From NCBI GenBank assembly GCA_024635655.1, contig JAGXIL010000017.1:1-34355 (forward strand): DNA of 34,355 nt. Direction: 5' to 3'. The notes under the pieces are model-generated. The model was not told the origin of the DNA, did not search any database, and worked only from the letters and a program-made list of their open reading frames with translations. The stretch is from Gillisia sp. (GTDB lineage Bacteria; Bacteroidota; Bacteroidia; Flavobacteriales; Flavobacteriaceae). The stretch's first letter is position 1. Every line of letters begins with the position of its first letter. The position numbers were made by a program, and so were the translations under genes. Below, one piece after another: positions 7,285-14,756 of the stretch.

Positions 7285-8086
7285 GTAAGACCAGCATGGG
7301 TAGCTTATTGATGAACGGAATTTGATTTTTGGAATTATTTTTCAACAACCGCTGGCAGAGATTAATATTCTTAGCTGCCATTACGATCATATCCACATTC
7401 TCGTTAGTGCTGAACAGAGATTTTCGGTCAGAATTTTTTAAGCAATAGTAGGTTTGAACCGGAGGGATGCCGGAGGTAAAGGAATTATATAGAAGGGTTC
7501 TGTTAATAATTTGTTCTGCTGAAGGTTCTTTTTCGGAACTGAAAAATTCCAGGATCCTGATCGATGAATTAGAAAGCTTACTAAGAGTAAACAAGGTGTT
7601 AAGCATTTTGGCGCTATACTGAATTTTATAATCTGTTGGAAAAACCATTTGGGGATTTGCTTTAAAAAAAGCGTGCTGTGAAATAGCCAGGGCGGGGCAT
7701 TTTACTTTAGTGATAACATCAGAGGTGTTTTTCCCAATGATCATTCCCTCCTTATTAGTAGTGCCCTTGGTTCCCATAAGAATTAGATCTATATTCTTTT
7801 CTGCTACCAGGGATCTTACAGCTTCTATAAAGTAATCTTCTTTATATGAAAAATGAAAACTGTGACAGGCGTCTTTAGTCGAAAATTCAGGAAAGAAAAA
7901 AAGTTCATCAAATTTCTTTTGAATTTCAGAGGGAATAGCCGCCGGATTTTTTCCAGCTTTATCTATAGATGGCGGAGCCACGTGCAATAAATGAAAAGTA
8001 CATGAAACTCCTGCAAAATACTTAAAGGCATAGGCTGCAGCATTTCTGGAATTTTCTGAAAAATCGGTAGGGAGTAAAATATTCAT
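7277..8086 (-). CDS. Universal stress protein, tandem UspA domains
   Basis: A 269-residue protein with two UspA-like halves. The first half starts MNILLPTDFSENSRNAAAYAF and contains GTKGTTNKEGMIIGKNTSDVI (about 105-125), which fits the G-x2-G-x9-G-(S/T) ATP-binding signature. The second half is degenerate: it keeps a MIVMAAKNINL strand but lacks the glycine motif, so only one nucleotide site is expected. Such proteins bind ATP or AMP and protect cells during starvation or low-oxygen stress. It has its own promoter-like -7 box (8106-8113) and lies downstream of the PAS kinase / receiver-CRP operon on the same strand, which makes it a possible target of that system. The 61-residue frame starts within its stop region. 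Confidence 0.85.
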   Translation of the reverse strand: MNILLPTDFSENSRNAAAYAFKYFAGVSCTFHLLHVAPPSIDKAGKNPAAIPSEIQKKFDELFFFPEFSTKDACHSFHFSYKEDYFIEAVRSLVAEKNIDLILMGTKGTTNKEGMIIGKNTSDVITKVKCPALAISQHAFFKANPQMVFPTDYKIQYSAKMLNTLFTLSKLSNSSIRILEFFSSEKEPSAEQIINRTLLYNSFTSGIPPVQTYYCLKNSDRKSLFSTNENVDMIVMAAKNINLCQRLLKNNSKNQIPFINKLPMLVLHG

Positions 8087-8105
8087 TTTTATCTCTTTTA
8101 CACAG

Positions 8106-8113
8106 CAAAAATA
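8106..8113 (-). promoter_or_regulatory. -7 box of the first universal stress protein gene
   Basis: Read on the minus strand this is TATTTTTG, a perfect match to the Bacteroidota -7 consensus TAnnTTTG, placed 20 bases before the ATG at 8086. A -33 TTG at the ideal spacing is not present (TTT instead), so strength may depend on an activator. Confidence 0.5.
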
Positions 8114-8178
8114 CCGGTAAGGATGAGGTTAAAAAATGATTTTGGTCAGGAATTGGATACTTGTATAACAGGCACCGG

Positions 8179-9228
8179 TTAACTTATTTTCTTCAAGGAT
8201 TCAATATCCAGGAGTTTAATATTTCTGCCCTCTATTTCCAGAAGTCCCTCTTTTTTAAAATCAGATAACGTTCTTATAAGGGTTTCTGAAGCCATTCCGG
8301 CGACACTGGCAAGGTCACTTCTGGAGATGCGAATACTTTTGGTAGGATGTCTTCTAATGTTCTGGGAAAACAAAAGAATGGTGCGCGCGGTTTTTTTCCG
8401 CACAGATCCATATGCCATCTCTATCAATTGTTCTTTAATACCGCTTATGCTATCACCCATAGCATCAATAAGATCAAATGTGATCTTATTGTTTTTTGAC
8501 AGGATCTCCTTCAGTTCATCTTTAGTTACCGCATAGATGCGGGTTTCTTCCATCGCGGTGGCATTCTCTTTGTATGTCGCTAACTTATTGAAGGATGTGT
8601 TACCAAAAAAATCCCCTTCCTTATATACAGAAGTAATTAATTCTTTACCAAATTGGTCCATTTTATGACTCTTCACCACCCCTCTGTCTATAAAAAAAAA
8701 GTGTAGCCCCTGTTTTCCTTCCTCATAAATAATATCGCCTTTTTTATAATCCTGTTGATCATATTTTTTTACAAACTCTCTTAGATCCTGTAGTGAGCTT
8801 ATGGCTTCTTCATTTTGGTGAGAAATTTCATGGGATTGATCCCTCATTTTCTTCAAAATAGCAACTTTCGCGAGTCTGCTCTCTATAGCGCTTAATAATT
8901 CCTCTTCTTCAAAGGGCTTGGTGAGATAATCATCTGCCCCGAGATCCATTCCTTTCCTAATATCTTTATGTTCGGTTCTTGCCGAAAGAAAAATAAAGGG
9001 AATGAACTGAGTTTCCGGATCTTCTGCCAGGGCCTTTAATACCCCATATCCATCCAGTTCAGGCATCATGATATCACAAAGAACGATATCTGGTAATTCT
9101 TTTTTTGCCAAGGTAACCCCGGATTTTCCATTAGCGGCTGTTACCACATTAAAATTGGATAGTTCCAAAAGCTCAGCAGTATTTTCCCTTACTACCGTAT
9201 CGTCTTCTATAAATAAGATCTTTTTCAT
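8179..9228 (-). CDS. Response regulator fused to a CRP/FNR-type transcription factor
   Basis: A 349-residue protein combining three parts. The receiver domain (1-120) has acidic pair Asp9-Asp10, phospho-acceptor Asp52 in CDIMMPELDG, Ser82 in FLSA and Lys104 in YLTKPF, so it should be phosphorylatable. A linker helix (about 120-160) leads to a cyclic-nucleotide-type beta roll (about 160-250; GDIIYEEGKQGLHFFFIDRG, EGDFFGN), then a Crp helix-turn-helix (about 300-345; ISRSDLASVAGMASETLIRTLSDFKKEG). The Arg that binds cAMP phosphate in CRP has no counterpart after GDFFGN. The whole protein has one cysteine (Cys51), so an FNR-type Fe-S cluster is excluded. Phosphorylation is therefore the likely input. 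The gene begins 2 bases after the stop of the PAS histidine kinase, its probable partner. Targets are unknown; the nearby universal stress proteins are candidates. Confidence 0.9.
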   Translation of the reverse strand: MKKILFIEDDTVVRENTAELLELSNFNVVTAANGKSGVTLAKKELPDIVLCDIMMPELDGYGVLKALAEDPETQFIPFIFLSARTEHKDIRKGMDLGADDYLTKPFEEEELLSAIESRLAKVAILKKMRDQSHEISHQNEEAISSLQDLREFVKKYDQQDYKKGDIIYEEGKQGLHFFFIDRGVVKSHKMDQFGKELITSVYKEGDFFGNTSFNKLATYKENATAMEETRIYAVTKDELKEILSKNNKITFDLIDAMGDSISGIKEQLIEMAYGSVRKKTARTILLFSQNIRRHPTKSIRISRSDLASVAGMASETLIRTLSDFKKEGLLEIEGRNIKLLDIESLKKIS

Positions 9229-9230
9229 AT

Positions 9231-10472
9231 TTAATTTTTTATCAGGGGTAATTCCACAATAAATGTTGTGCCTTCATTTTCTTTGCTGAAGAAATCTATA
9301 GTGCCACCCAGATTCTCCAAATGCACCTTTGCAATATTCAATCCTATCCCGGTTCCCTGGTCCAGCAAAGCATTTTCTGCCCTAAAGTAACGCTCAAAAA
9401 TATGCTTTTGATCTTTTTCGGGTATTCCAATTCCATGGTCGGTAATTTTAAATATTATCTTTTCTTCCTTTACTTCGACCTCAAAAACTATGATTGAATC
9501 TTCTGAAGAATATTTAATAGAATTATTTAAAAGATTTGACAATACCAGTTCAAGGATCTTTTCATCCTGTCGCAGAATAATATTTTCGATATTTTGGGGA
9601 TATTCAATTTCCTGACCGCTTTTAAGGGTAACATTGGCGTTGTAAATTACCTCATTAATGAGATTGCCAAGTTCAAAGGAAGTAAATTTATAGTTTACTT
9701 TTCCGGATTCCAGCCGCTCAATGGATAGAAAATCATTTAAAATGTTATCCAGATAATGTACCTTATTCTTTATTGTATTAAAGTGTTTCTCCCTTTTTTC
9801 CTGCTGTTCTTCAAGCTTATATTTTCCCGCCAGGACAACAGAGGTCAGGATCCCGCATAATGGTGTTTTAAATTCATGAGAAACCAGGGATAAAAATTTT
9901 GTCTTGAGCTCATTGAGTTCTTTTTCCTTTTGCAAGGCAGTTTTTATCCTTTCTTCTGCTTCTTTTCTTTTCTTGATTTCCAGCTCCAGATTAAGATTAA
10001 GGTTTTGTAATTTGGAGATGCTTTCTTCCAGCTCCCTGGTACGTACTTTTATTTTTCCCTCCAGTTCACTGTTAAGTTCCTTGATCTGGCGTTGGGTTTC
10101 CTTACGCACACTAATATCGATGATAAGGGACATAACGTATTTATTCCCATTAATCTCGAAAGGGTTTAATCCTGCTTCAACGGGGAACTCTTTTCCATCT
10201 TTTTTGATGCCGTAAAGATCCCTTCCATGGCCCATTTGCCTTTTTTCACTGTGATTAAGGAAGCTTTTAAAATGTTTTGGGTGAGCTGAGCGATAAGTGG
10301 AAGGGATAAGGATGTTTAATGGCTTATTTACTAATTCTCCCTGCTCATAACCAAACATTACAGTGGCTGCAATATTACTTGCTACTATGGTCTGAGATTC
10401 ATCAACCACAATGATTCCTTCAGATGCCGCTTCAAAGAGTACATTAAATAAATTCTCGTTTTTTTCGAACAT
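9231..10472 (-). CDS. PAS-domain sensor histidine kinase, FixL-like
   Basis: A 413-residue soluble kinase. A PAS domain (about 8-120) is followed by a long coiled coil (about 123-190), a HisKA helix with LVSHEFKTPL (phospho-acceptor His199), and a HATPase domain with N box LLNNSIKYSS, G1 DHGIGIP and G2 GTGIGLNI. Within the PAS domain, YRSAHPKHF places His64 where Bradyrhizobium FixL has heme ligand His200, and GHGRDLYG places Arg84 exactly 20 residues later, as FixL Arg220. Many non-heme PAS domains also keep an R-x2-H motif, so heme binding is a hypothesis. The gene is 2 bases upstream of the receiver-CRP gene, so they form a two-gene operon driven from a -7 box at 10525-10532. No transmembrane segment: the signal is cytosolic or a diffusible gas. 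Confidence 0.9.
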   Translation of the reverse strand: MFEKNENLFNVLFEAASEGIIVVDESQTIVASNIAATVMFGYEQGELVNKPLNILIPSTYRSAHPKHFKSFLNHSEKRQMGHGRDLYGIKKDGKEFPVEAGLNPFEINGNKYVMSLIIDISVRKETQRQIKELNSELEGKIKVRTRELEESISKLQNLNLNLELEIKKRKEAEERIKTALQKEKELNELKTKFLSLVSHEFKTPLCGILTSVVLAGKYKLEEQQEKREKHFNTIKNKVHYLDNILNDFLSIERLESGKVNYKFTSFELGNLINEVIYNANVTLKSGQEIEYPQNIENIILRQDEKILELVLSNLLNNSIKYSSEDSIIVFEVEVKEEKIIFKITDHGIGIPEKDQKHIFERYFRAENALLDQGTGIGLNIAKVHLENLGGTIDFFSKENEGTTFIVELPLIKN

Positions 10473-10524
10473 ATATATATAGTAGCTGTTATCTCAGGTT
10501 GATTTATTAACTCCTGCTAATTTA

Positions 10525-10532
10525 CAAAACTA
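10525..10532 (-). promoter_or_regulatory. -7 box of the PAS kinase / receiver-CRP operon
   Basis: On the minus strand it reads TAGTTTTG, a perfect TAnnTTTG, about 50 bases upstream of the kinase ATG at 10472. A -33 TTG at 17-20 bases is not seen. Confidence 0.45.
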
Positions 10533-10606
10533 GCTTTAAATAAATCTTTGCCCATTTCCGAGATGGCAACATTATAAAATCTAACGTCTTTTTGATTTTA
10601 TTCCAT

Positions 10607-10630
10607 AAAAAAAGCTTCCCAAAGGAAGCT
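10607..10630 (-). terminator. Rho-independent terminator after the 109-residue unknown gene
   Basis: Arms AGCTTCC (10613-10619) and GGAAGCT (10624-10630) with a 4-base loop; on the minus strand they are followed by seven T (10607-10613 on the plus strand, the last one shared with the arm). It lies 27 bases after the stop at 10657. Confidence 0.75.
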
Positions 10631-10656
10631 CGTAAATTTCTTCTGCGTTGTGCAGA

Positions 10657-10986
10657 TCAAGCAGCGATAACTATGTTATAATGCGTGAGCAGGTTTTGAT
10701 AAAAATGTATACTTTGTTCATCACATTTTACACATGACTGCAGGAAACCATTAAGGTCTAAACATTCAAAAGTTATACCCGTATAATTGCTGTTAGAGAT
10801 TGGAAGTTTTAGATCAATGGTTTGCGCTAAGTAGTTAATTTGAATATCCCTGGCCTCAAAATATTTTTTTAAAATAGCACGATGTAAACTTTCATACTTT
10901 TTACAATCTGTTTCTTTGTTGGTAATGCTGTAGGAAATCAAATTTTTTACTTCATCAATAATAAAGTCGGGGGTATAGTTATTCAT
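10657..10986 (-). CDS. Hypothetical protein, 109 residues
   Basis: I do not recognise this protein. It begins MNNYTPDFIIDEVKNLI, is soluble, has no signal peptide or membrane segment, and contains four cysteines (C28, then C74, C86 and C89), the last two as SCVKCDE, a CxxC pair. The N-terminal half looks helical and charged; the C-terminal half has short hydrophobic strands (ITFECLDLNGFLQ). Its own terminator and a free upstream region of 136 bases support a real, singly transcribed gene. A single CxxC could hold a metal or a disulfide, but nothing here proves it. Confidence 0.6.
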   Translation of the reverse strand: MNNYTPDFIIDEVKNLISYSITNKETDCKKYESLHRAILKKYFEARDIQINYLAQTIDLKLPISNSNYTGITFECLDLNGFLQSCVKCDEQSIHFYQNLLTHYNIVIAA

Positions 10987-11122
10987 GATTCAATAATTTT
11001 TAAATTAATAACTCATTTTCGTTCTTTCATGTTGCTAAGATAATATTCATCTTGTTAACAAAAACCAAAGGACCACATGATTAATAGTATATTAACGAAC
11101 CTGATGAAAAATTATGAATAAG

Positions 11123-11755
11123 TTAAGAGGGGGGAGTATGAATAACCAGAGGAGCATTGATTAACCTGTACCTATTGTCAAGGGAGGCTGCATTTACGAA
11201 GATAGTTTCCCTTGTGCGAACAATTCCATAATCGTTGTGATTATGACCAAAGATATGATGTGGCAGCTTTAACTGCTGAACCCTTTTTGCAAGTTTTTGG
11301 CAGCCTATATGGCGCTTATCGTCTAATTCATCTAAAATCCTGTAGGGAGGAGAATGGGTAATGAGAAAATCTGTGTTTTCGGGAATTTTATCCCAATGTA
11401 TTAACATGTCTTTTCCCGGTTTTTCATTAAAAGCCCAGGCACCATTACCGGGGGTATACGGAGAACCCCAGAAAGAAAAATTTTCAATCTCCACTCCCGA
11501 ATCTATTAAATAGATAATATTCCCGGGAATTATCTGGTCCAGATTATCTGAATGCTTTTCCATGTAAAAATCGTGATTCCCGCCTACAAGGATCTTGTAA
11601 CTATGAGGTAGTGCAGAGAACCAACTTAAAAAATCTATAGTTTCAGATTTAGTACCCGCTTCTGTAAAGTCTCCCGCATGTACAATTACATCTCCTTTAG
11701 GAATATCCATTTCCCGATGTTTGTTGTGCGTATCAGAAATACAAATGATCTTCAT
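11123..11755 (-). CDS. Calcineurin-like metallophosphoesterase (UPF0046/MPPED-like)
   Basis: A 210-residue cytoplasmic protein with the full set of metal-binding motifs in order: SDTHNKH (Asp8, His10), HAGDFTE (Asp28), GGNHDFY (Asn60-His61-Asp62), ITHSPPY (His134) and FGHNHNDYG (His171, His173). The order, the TPGNGAWAFN segment and the length fit the UPF0046 / MPPED1-2 branch of the calcineurin superfamily, whose members hydrolyse phosphodiesters such as 2',3'-cAMP in vitro. The physiological substrate is unknown. A terminator (11770-11794) just upstream separates it from the small membrane protein, so it has its own promoter or depends on readthrough. Confidence 0.9.
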   Translation of the reverse strand: MKIICISDTHNKHREMDIPKGDVIVHAGDFTEAGTKSETIDFLSWFSALPHSYKILVGGNHDFYMEKHSDNLDQIIPGNIIYLIDSGVEIENFSFWGSPYTPGNGAWAFNEKPGKDMLIHWDKIPENTDFLITHSPPYRILDELDDKRHIGCQKLAKRVQQLKLPHHIFGHNHNDYGIVRTRETIFVNAASLDNRYRLINAPLVIHTPPS

Positions 11756-11769
11756 ACTAATAATTAAAA

Positions 11770-11794
11770 ATCCGGTGAAACTAGTTCACCGGAT
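11770..11794 (-). terminator. Hairpin terminator after the 74-residue membrane protein
   Basis: Perfect 10-base-pair stem (ATCCGGTGAA at 11770-11779 with TTCACCGGAT at 11785-11794, loop of 5). On the minus strand the stem runs into a T-rich tail (complement of 11762-11770). It sits 40 bases after the stop at 11834 and 15 bases before the phosphoesterase ATG. Confidence 0.7.
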
Positions 11795-11833
11795 CTATTT
11801 ACAACAGAGCAATAATAGCACTCTGCAAATATA

Positions 11834-12058
11834 TTATTTCAAATAATTATCATTAATTTCTTCTTCTGAAGAGACATAATCTTTATCTGAAGGTAAAAGC
11901 TGTGTTGAAATTTTTGTAACTATAAAAGCAACAATAACAGCAGAAAACGCAAAAAAGAGGAATTTCACTAACAGGCTGTCTGTAAGGATGAAACTGTAAA
12001 AGCCAAGAAAAATTTCTATGGCCAAAATTCCTATTTTTAAAGCTAATTTAAATATCAT
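11834..12058 (-). CDS. Small membrane protein, unknown function (74 residues)
   Basis: A 74-residue protein with two hydrophobic helices (about 3-25, FKLALKIGILAIEIFLGFYSF, and 30-50, VKFLFFAFSAVIVAFIVT) and a short acidic tail (SSEEEINDN). It is flanked by a perfect -7 box upstream (12094-12101) and a good terminator downstream, which supports a real, separately expressed gene. I cannot assign a family. It would sit in the inner membrane. Confidence 0.55.
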   Translation of the reverse strand: MIFKLALKIGILAIEIFLGFYSFILTDSLLVKFLFFAFSAVIVAFIVTKISTQLLPSDKDYVSSEEEINDNYLK

Positions 12059-12093
12059 TTTATAGATGGAGGGTGTTGAGTTGAAATAGATGG

Positions 12094-12101
12094 CAAATAT
12101 A
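12094..12101 (-). promoter_or_regulatory. -7 box of the 74-residue membrane protein gene
   Basis: Minus-strand reading TATATTTG matches TAnnTTTG exactly and is 36 bases before the ATG at 12058. No TTG at the ideal -33 distance. Confidence 0.45.
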
Positions 12102-12221
12102 CTGCCAATTATGGTTAATAAATAAGATTTAATTTATTTTGACTTAATTTTAACCAACCGGCCTAAATCATTGTGGTTTTAAAGTTAAAAATCCATAATC
12201 TGTTAACAGGTTGAATTATAA

Positions 12222-13763
12222 TTGTACTTTAATTCTAAAATAAGGGTATTGAAGAAAGGCAGAAAATTATTTATTGTACTGGGTATTGTGATACTTTGTC
12301 TATTGGCAATTGGTGTTGTTCTAAACATATATGTCAAGGGTAAAATTGAAAATGAGCTGAAAAAAGAATTTGATTCCTCTGCGTTAAATTATGATGAACT
12401 TGATGTAAATGTTTGGGGAGGGAATACTTCAGTAACCAATCCTGTTTATATTCAAGATGGGATAACGGTTGAAGCCAGGGAAATAGGCTTAACCGGATTT
12501 AGTTATACAAATTACATTTTCAACGGTAAGATTGTAATTGACCAAATTGAATTGGTAGAACCTTTAATAACAATAAATACGGATTCTACCCTTGCTTCTG
12601 AAGCAGAGAAGCAGGCAGAAACCAGGGAAAAAGATCTAATAATAAAAAAGCTGAGCCTGAAAGGTGGTCACTTCAGGATGGTGAAAAATGATTCTGCAGA
12701 AAATTCTTTTTTTCTGAAAATAAATTCTCTGCTGCTTGAGGAAATGATCATTAATGAAAATACTTCTGAAAGGAAACTTCCTTTTGGATATGAAAATATA
12801 ATTGTAGAAACAGATTCGCTGTATTTTGACCTTAATGCTGAGCATTATCTCAGTATTAAAGAGGTAAAGCAAAATTCCAATTCCCTATCCTTTACAAATT
12901 TGAAGATAGTTCCTAAATATGACAGGGGAGAATTTGACAGGAAAATTACCTATGAGAAAGACAGGGTGCAGCTAGAGGTGCCGGATGTGATGCTAAGAAA
13001 TTTTTCCTGGGAATTTAAGGACAGTCTTGAAGTTAAAAGCACTGAAGCCATTATTGCTGATGCTAATTTGAAGATCTACCGGAATAAACTTTTACCAGAT
13101 GACAACCGTTTCAAGCCCCTTTATAGCAGAATGCTGAGGAACATGGGTATTATAATTCATTTGGACACATTAAAAGTGCAAAATTCCCAAATTGTGTATG
13201 AGGAAAATGTTCTGGAGTCCCGGCCTCCCGGGACTTTAAAATTTGATGATGTAAACATTACGGTACACCATCTCTCAAATTTAAATATGAATTCTGATGA
13301 TTTTAAGGAAACTACAGTGAGTGCAGAGGCTTTATTTATGGAAGAAACAAAAGTCACTTTAAACTGGGATTTTGATGTTCGCAACACCCGCGATGAATTT
13401 AATATTAAAGGAAGTTTGGGAAGTATTTCTGCAGATGCGGTAAACCCCTTTGTAAAACCAACCATGAATGTAGAATTGGAAGGAGATATAGAATCCCTGT
13501 ATTTTAATTTCTTCGGGAATAACAGCGAAGCAACCGGAAACATGCAATTGTCTTATCAGGATTTTAAAGTAAATATTCTCAAAGATGGGGAGGAAAAGAA
13601 AAAATCCTTTCTATCTGGGATTGCCAACTTTTTTCTTAAAAATGACAGGATAGACGAAGATGTGGAGCAGGAGGAGATAAGAGTTGACCGGGACCAGACC
13701 AAATCCTTCTGGAATTTCTTATGGCTTTCTATTCAGGAAGGAACATTAAAAACTTTTCTTTAG
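12222..13763 (+). CDS. AsmA-like / DUF748-type membrane-anchored protein
   Basis: An open frame of 513 residues with an N-terminal membrane anchor (KLFIVLGIVILCLLAIGVVLNIYV) followed by a long, beta-rich region exposed to the periplasm (repeated strands such as GKIVIDQIELVEPLITI, LIIKKLSLKGGHFRMV, and NITVHHLSNLNMN). This layout resembles AsmA/DUF748 proteins, relatives of bridge-like lipid transfer and outer-membrane assembly factors. The similarity is by fold pattern, not by a sharp motif. No ATG is available near the start: the frame opens at TTG 12222, and a second TTG at 12249 (LKKGRKLF), preceded by AAGGG, may be the real start. The C-terminus runs 4 bases into the convergent universal stress protein gene. 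No operon partner. Confidence 0.6.
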   Translation: MYFNSKIRVLKKGRKLFIVLGIVILCLLAIGVVLNIYVKGKIENELKKEFDSSALNYDELDVNVWGGNTSVTNPVYIQDGITVEAREIGLTGFSYTNYIFNGKIVIDQIELVEPLITINTDSTLASEAEKQAETREKDLIIKKLSLKGGHFRMVKNDSAENSFFLKINSLLLEEMIINENTSERKLPFGYENIIVETDSLYFDLNAEHYLSIKEVKQNSNSLSFTNLKIVPKYDRGEFDRKITYEKDRVQLEVPDVMLRNFSWEFKDSLEVKSTEAIIADANLKIYRNKLLPDDNRFKPLYSRMLRNMGIIIHLDTLKVQNSQIVYEENVLESRPPGTLKFDDVNITVHHLSNLNMNSDDFKETTVSAEALFMEETKVTLNWDFDVRNTRDEFNIKGSLGSISADAVNPFVKPTMNVELEGDIESLYFNFFGNNSEATGNMQLSYQDFKVNILKDGEEKKKSFLSGIANFFLKNDRIDEDVEQEEIRVDRDQTKSFWNFLWLSIQEGTLKTFL

Positions 13764-14602
13764 ATCTTAAATGTTATCACAGGTTTCTGGGCGTGATTTA
13801 CCAGGTCTTCACTAATGCTTCCGTTAAAAAAATGTGCCAGGCCTTTTCTGCCGTGGGTACTTATACCTATTAAACCCGCATCAATGTCCTTTGCGAAATT
13901 GAGTATGCCATTTTCTACAGTAACATCGTTGAAGATATTCAGCGTGTAATTTGTGAGATCCTCACCTTCCACGAAATCATTTAAACATTTTTTTGCATCA
14001 GCACTGGTCATAAAATTATTTGAGGTATTAATATAAACTATATGAAGTTTTGCCTCAATTTGTTGAGCAAATCTTTTTGCCTGATTTAAGGTGTGCTTAT
14101 TATCCATATTGCAGTCGGTGGCATATATGAAATCCTCTACTCGAAAAATAGGGTGTTCTTTTTTGATCACCAACACAGGAATGTTTGAATTTCTCACCAC
14201 TTTTTCGGTATTGGAGCCCACAAACATCTCTTTAAATCCTGTAGCTCCGTGGGAGCCCATGATGATGATATCACAGTTGTGCTTTTCGCTCACCTCCATA
14301 ATTCCTTCAAAAGCCTTGTTAAATTCTACGGTTTCGTGCACCTTCACATCTTTGAGGTATGGTTCCTGCAGGATCTCCTGGAAACGCTTTCTGGCGAGCT
14401 TCATAAAATAAAGAGCCTCAGGAGGATTAAGGCTTCCTCCCACTGCACTTCCGCTTGCTGCGGTACCCACGACGTTCATGGGAAGTTCGAGTAAATGGAG
14501 CAGGAAAATTTCAGCATTAAAACGATTAGCCATCTGAGCAGCTACTTTTAAGGCATTTTCCGCCTGTAGCGAAAAATCGGTGGGGACCAGGATTCGTTTC
14601 AT
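13760..14602 (-). CDS. Universal stress protein, tandem UspA domains (second gene)
   Basis: A 280-residue protein with two UspA domains. The first starts MKRILVPTDFSLQAENAL and carries GSHGATGFKEMFVGSNTEKVV (about 115-135), a full G-x2-G-x9-G-S nucleotide motif. The second ends STHGRKGLAHFFNGSISEDLV, also close to the complete motif, unlike the degenerate second half of the protein at 7277-8086. Both sites could therefore bind ATP. An insertion rich in Gly/Ala/Ser (about 45-58) follows the first helix. It is transcribed away from rimP, with a promoter-like element at 14631-14659, and its 3' end overlaps the AsmA-like gene by 4 bases. Role inferred: stress or low-oxygen survival. Confidence 0.9.
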   Translation of the reverse strand: MKRILVPTDFSLQAENALKVAAQMANRFNAEIFLLHLLELPMNVVGTAASGSAVGGSLNPPEALYFMKLARKRFQEILQEPYLKDVKVHETVEFNKAFEGIMEVSEKHNCDIIIMGSHGATGFKEMFVGSNTEKVVRNSNIPVLVIKKEHPIFRVEDFIYATDCNMDNKHTLNQAKRFAQQIEAKLHIVYINTSNNFMTSADAKKCLNDFVEGEDLTNYTLNIFNDVTVENGILNFAKDIDAGLIGISTHGRKGLAHFFNGSISEDLVNHAQKPVITFKI

Positions 14603-14630
14603 GATAAAAGCTTAGAAATGATTGTTTTAT

Positions 14631-14659
14631 TAAAATTACGAATAAAATTTCATTTGCAA
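14631..14659 (-). promoter_or_regulatory. Candidate promoter of the second universal stress protein
   Basis: On the minus strand a TTG (complement of 14657-14659) is followed after 18 bases by TAATTTTA (complement of 14631-14638), seven of eight positions of the Bacteroidota -7 box, at the expected TTG spacing. The distance to the ATG at 14602 is about 28 bases. Confidence 0.45.
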
Positions 14660-14687
14660 TGCTGTTTATTTTTAGGGAAAATTTTGT

Positions 14688-14695
14688 TATCTTTG
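14688..14695 (+). promoter_or_regulatory. -7 box of the rimP-nusA-infB operon
   Basis: TATCTTTG matches TAnnTTTG perfectly and is the form seen at many strong Bacteroidota promoters. Transcription would start near 14702, leaving a leader of about 55 bases before the rimP ATG at 14757. It is divergent from, and within 60 bases of, the universal stress protein promoter. Confidence 0.6.
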
Positions 14696-14721
14696 CAGCG
14701 TTGAAACGAAAAAAATACAGC

Positions 14722-14747
14722 GAGGGGACGAAAAGTCCCCTCTTTTT
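14722..14747 (+). promoter_or_regulatory. Terminator-like leader hairpin before rimP
   Basis: GAGGGGAC (14722-14729) and GTCCCCTC (14735-14742) form a GC-rich 8-base-pair stem with a GAAAA loop, followed at once by TTTTT. It has all features of an intrinsic terminator but lies between the operon promoter and the rimP ATG, ending 14 bases before the start codon. It cannot serve an upstream plus-strand gene, since none is present. It may be an attenuator for an operon that encodes the termination factor NusA, or an RNA structure that blocks the ribosome site. Confidence 0.65.
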
Positions 14748-14756
14748 ATAAAGCAT

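Noticed and set aside
8087..8178. FNR/FixK-type palindromes (TTGAT-N4-ATCAA) near the stress genes
   Set aside because: I searched by eye upstream of the two universal stress protein genes, the kinase operon and actA and found no convincing site.
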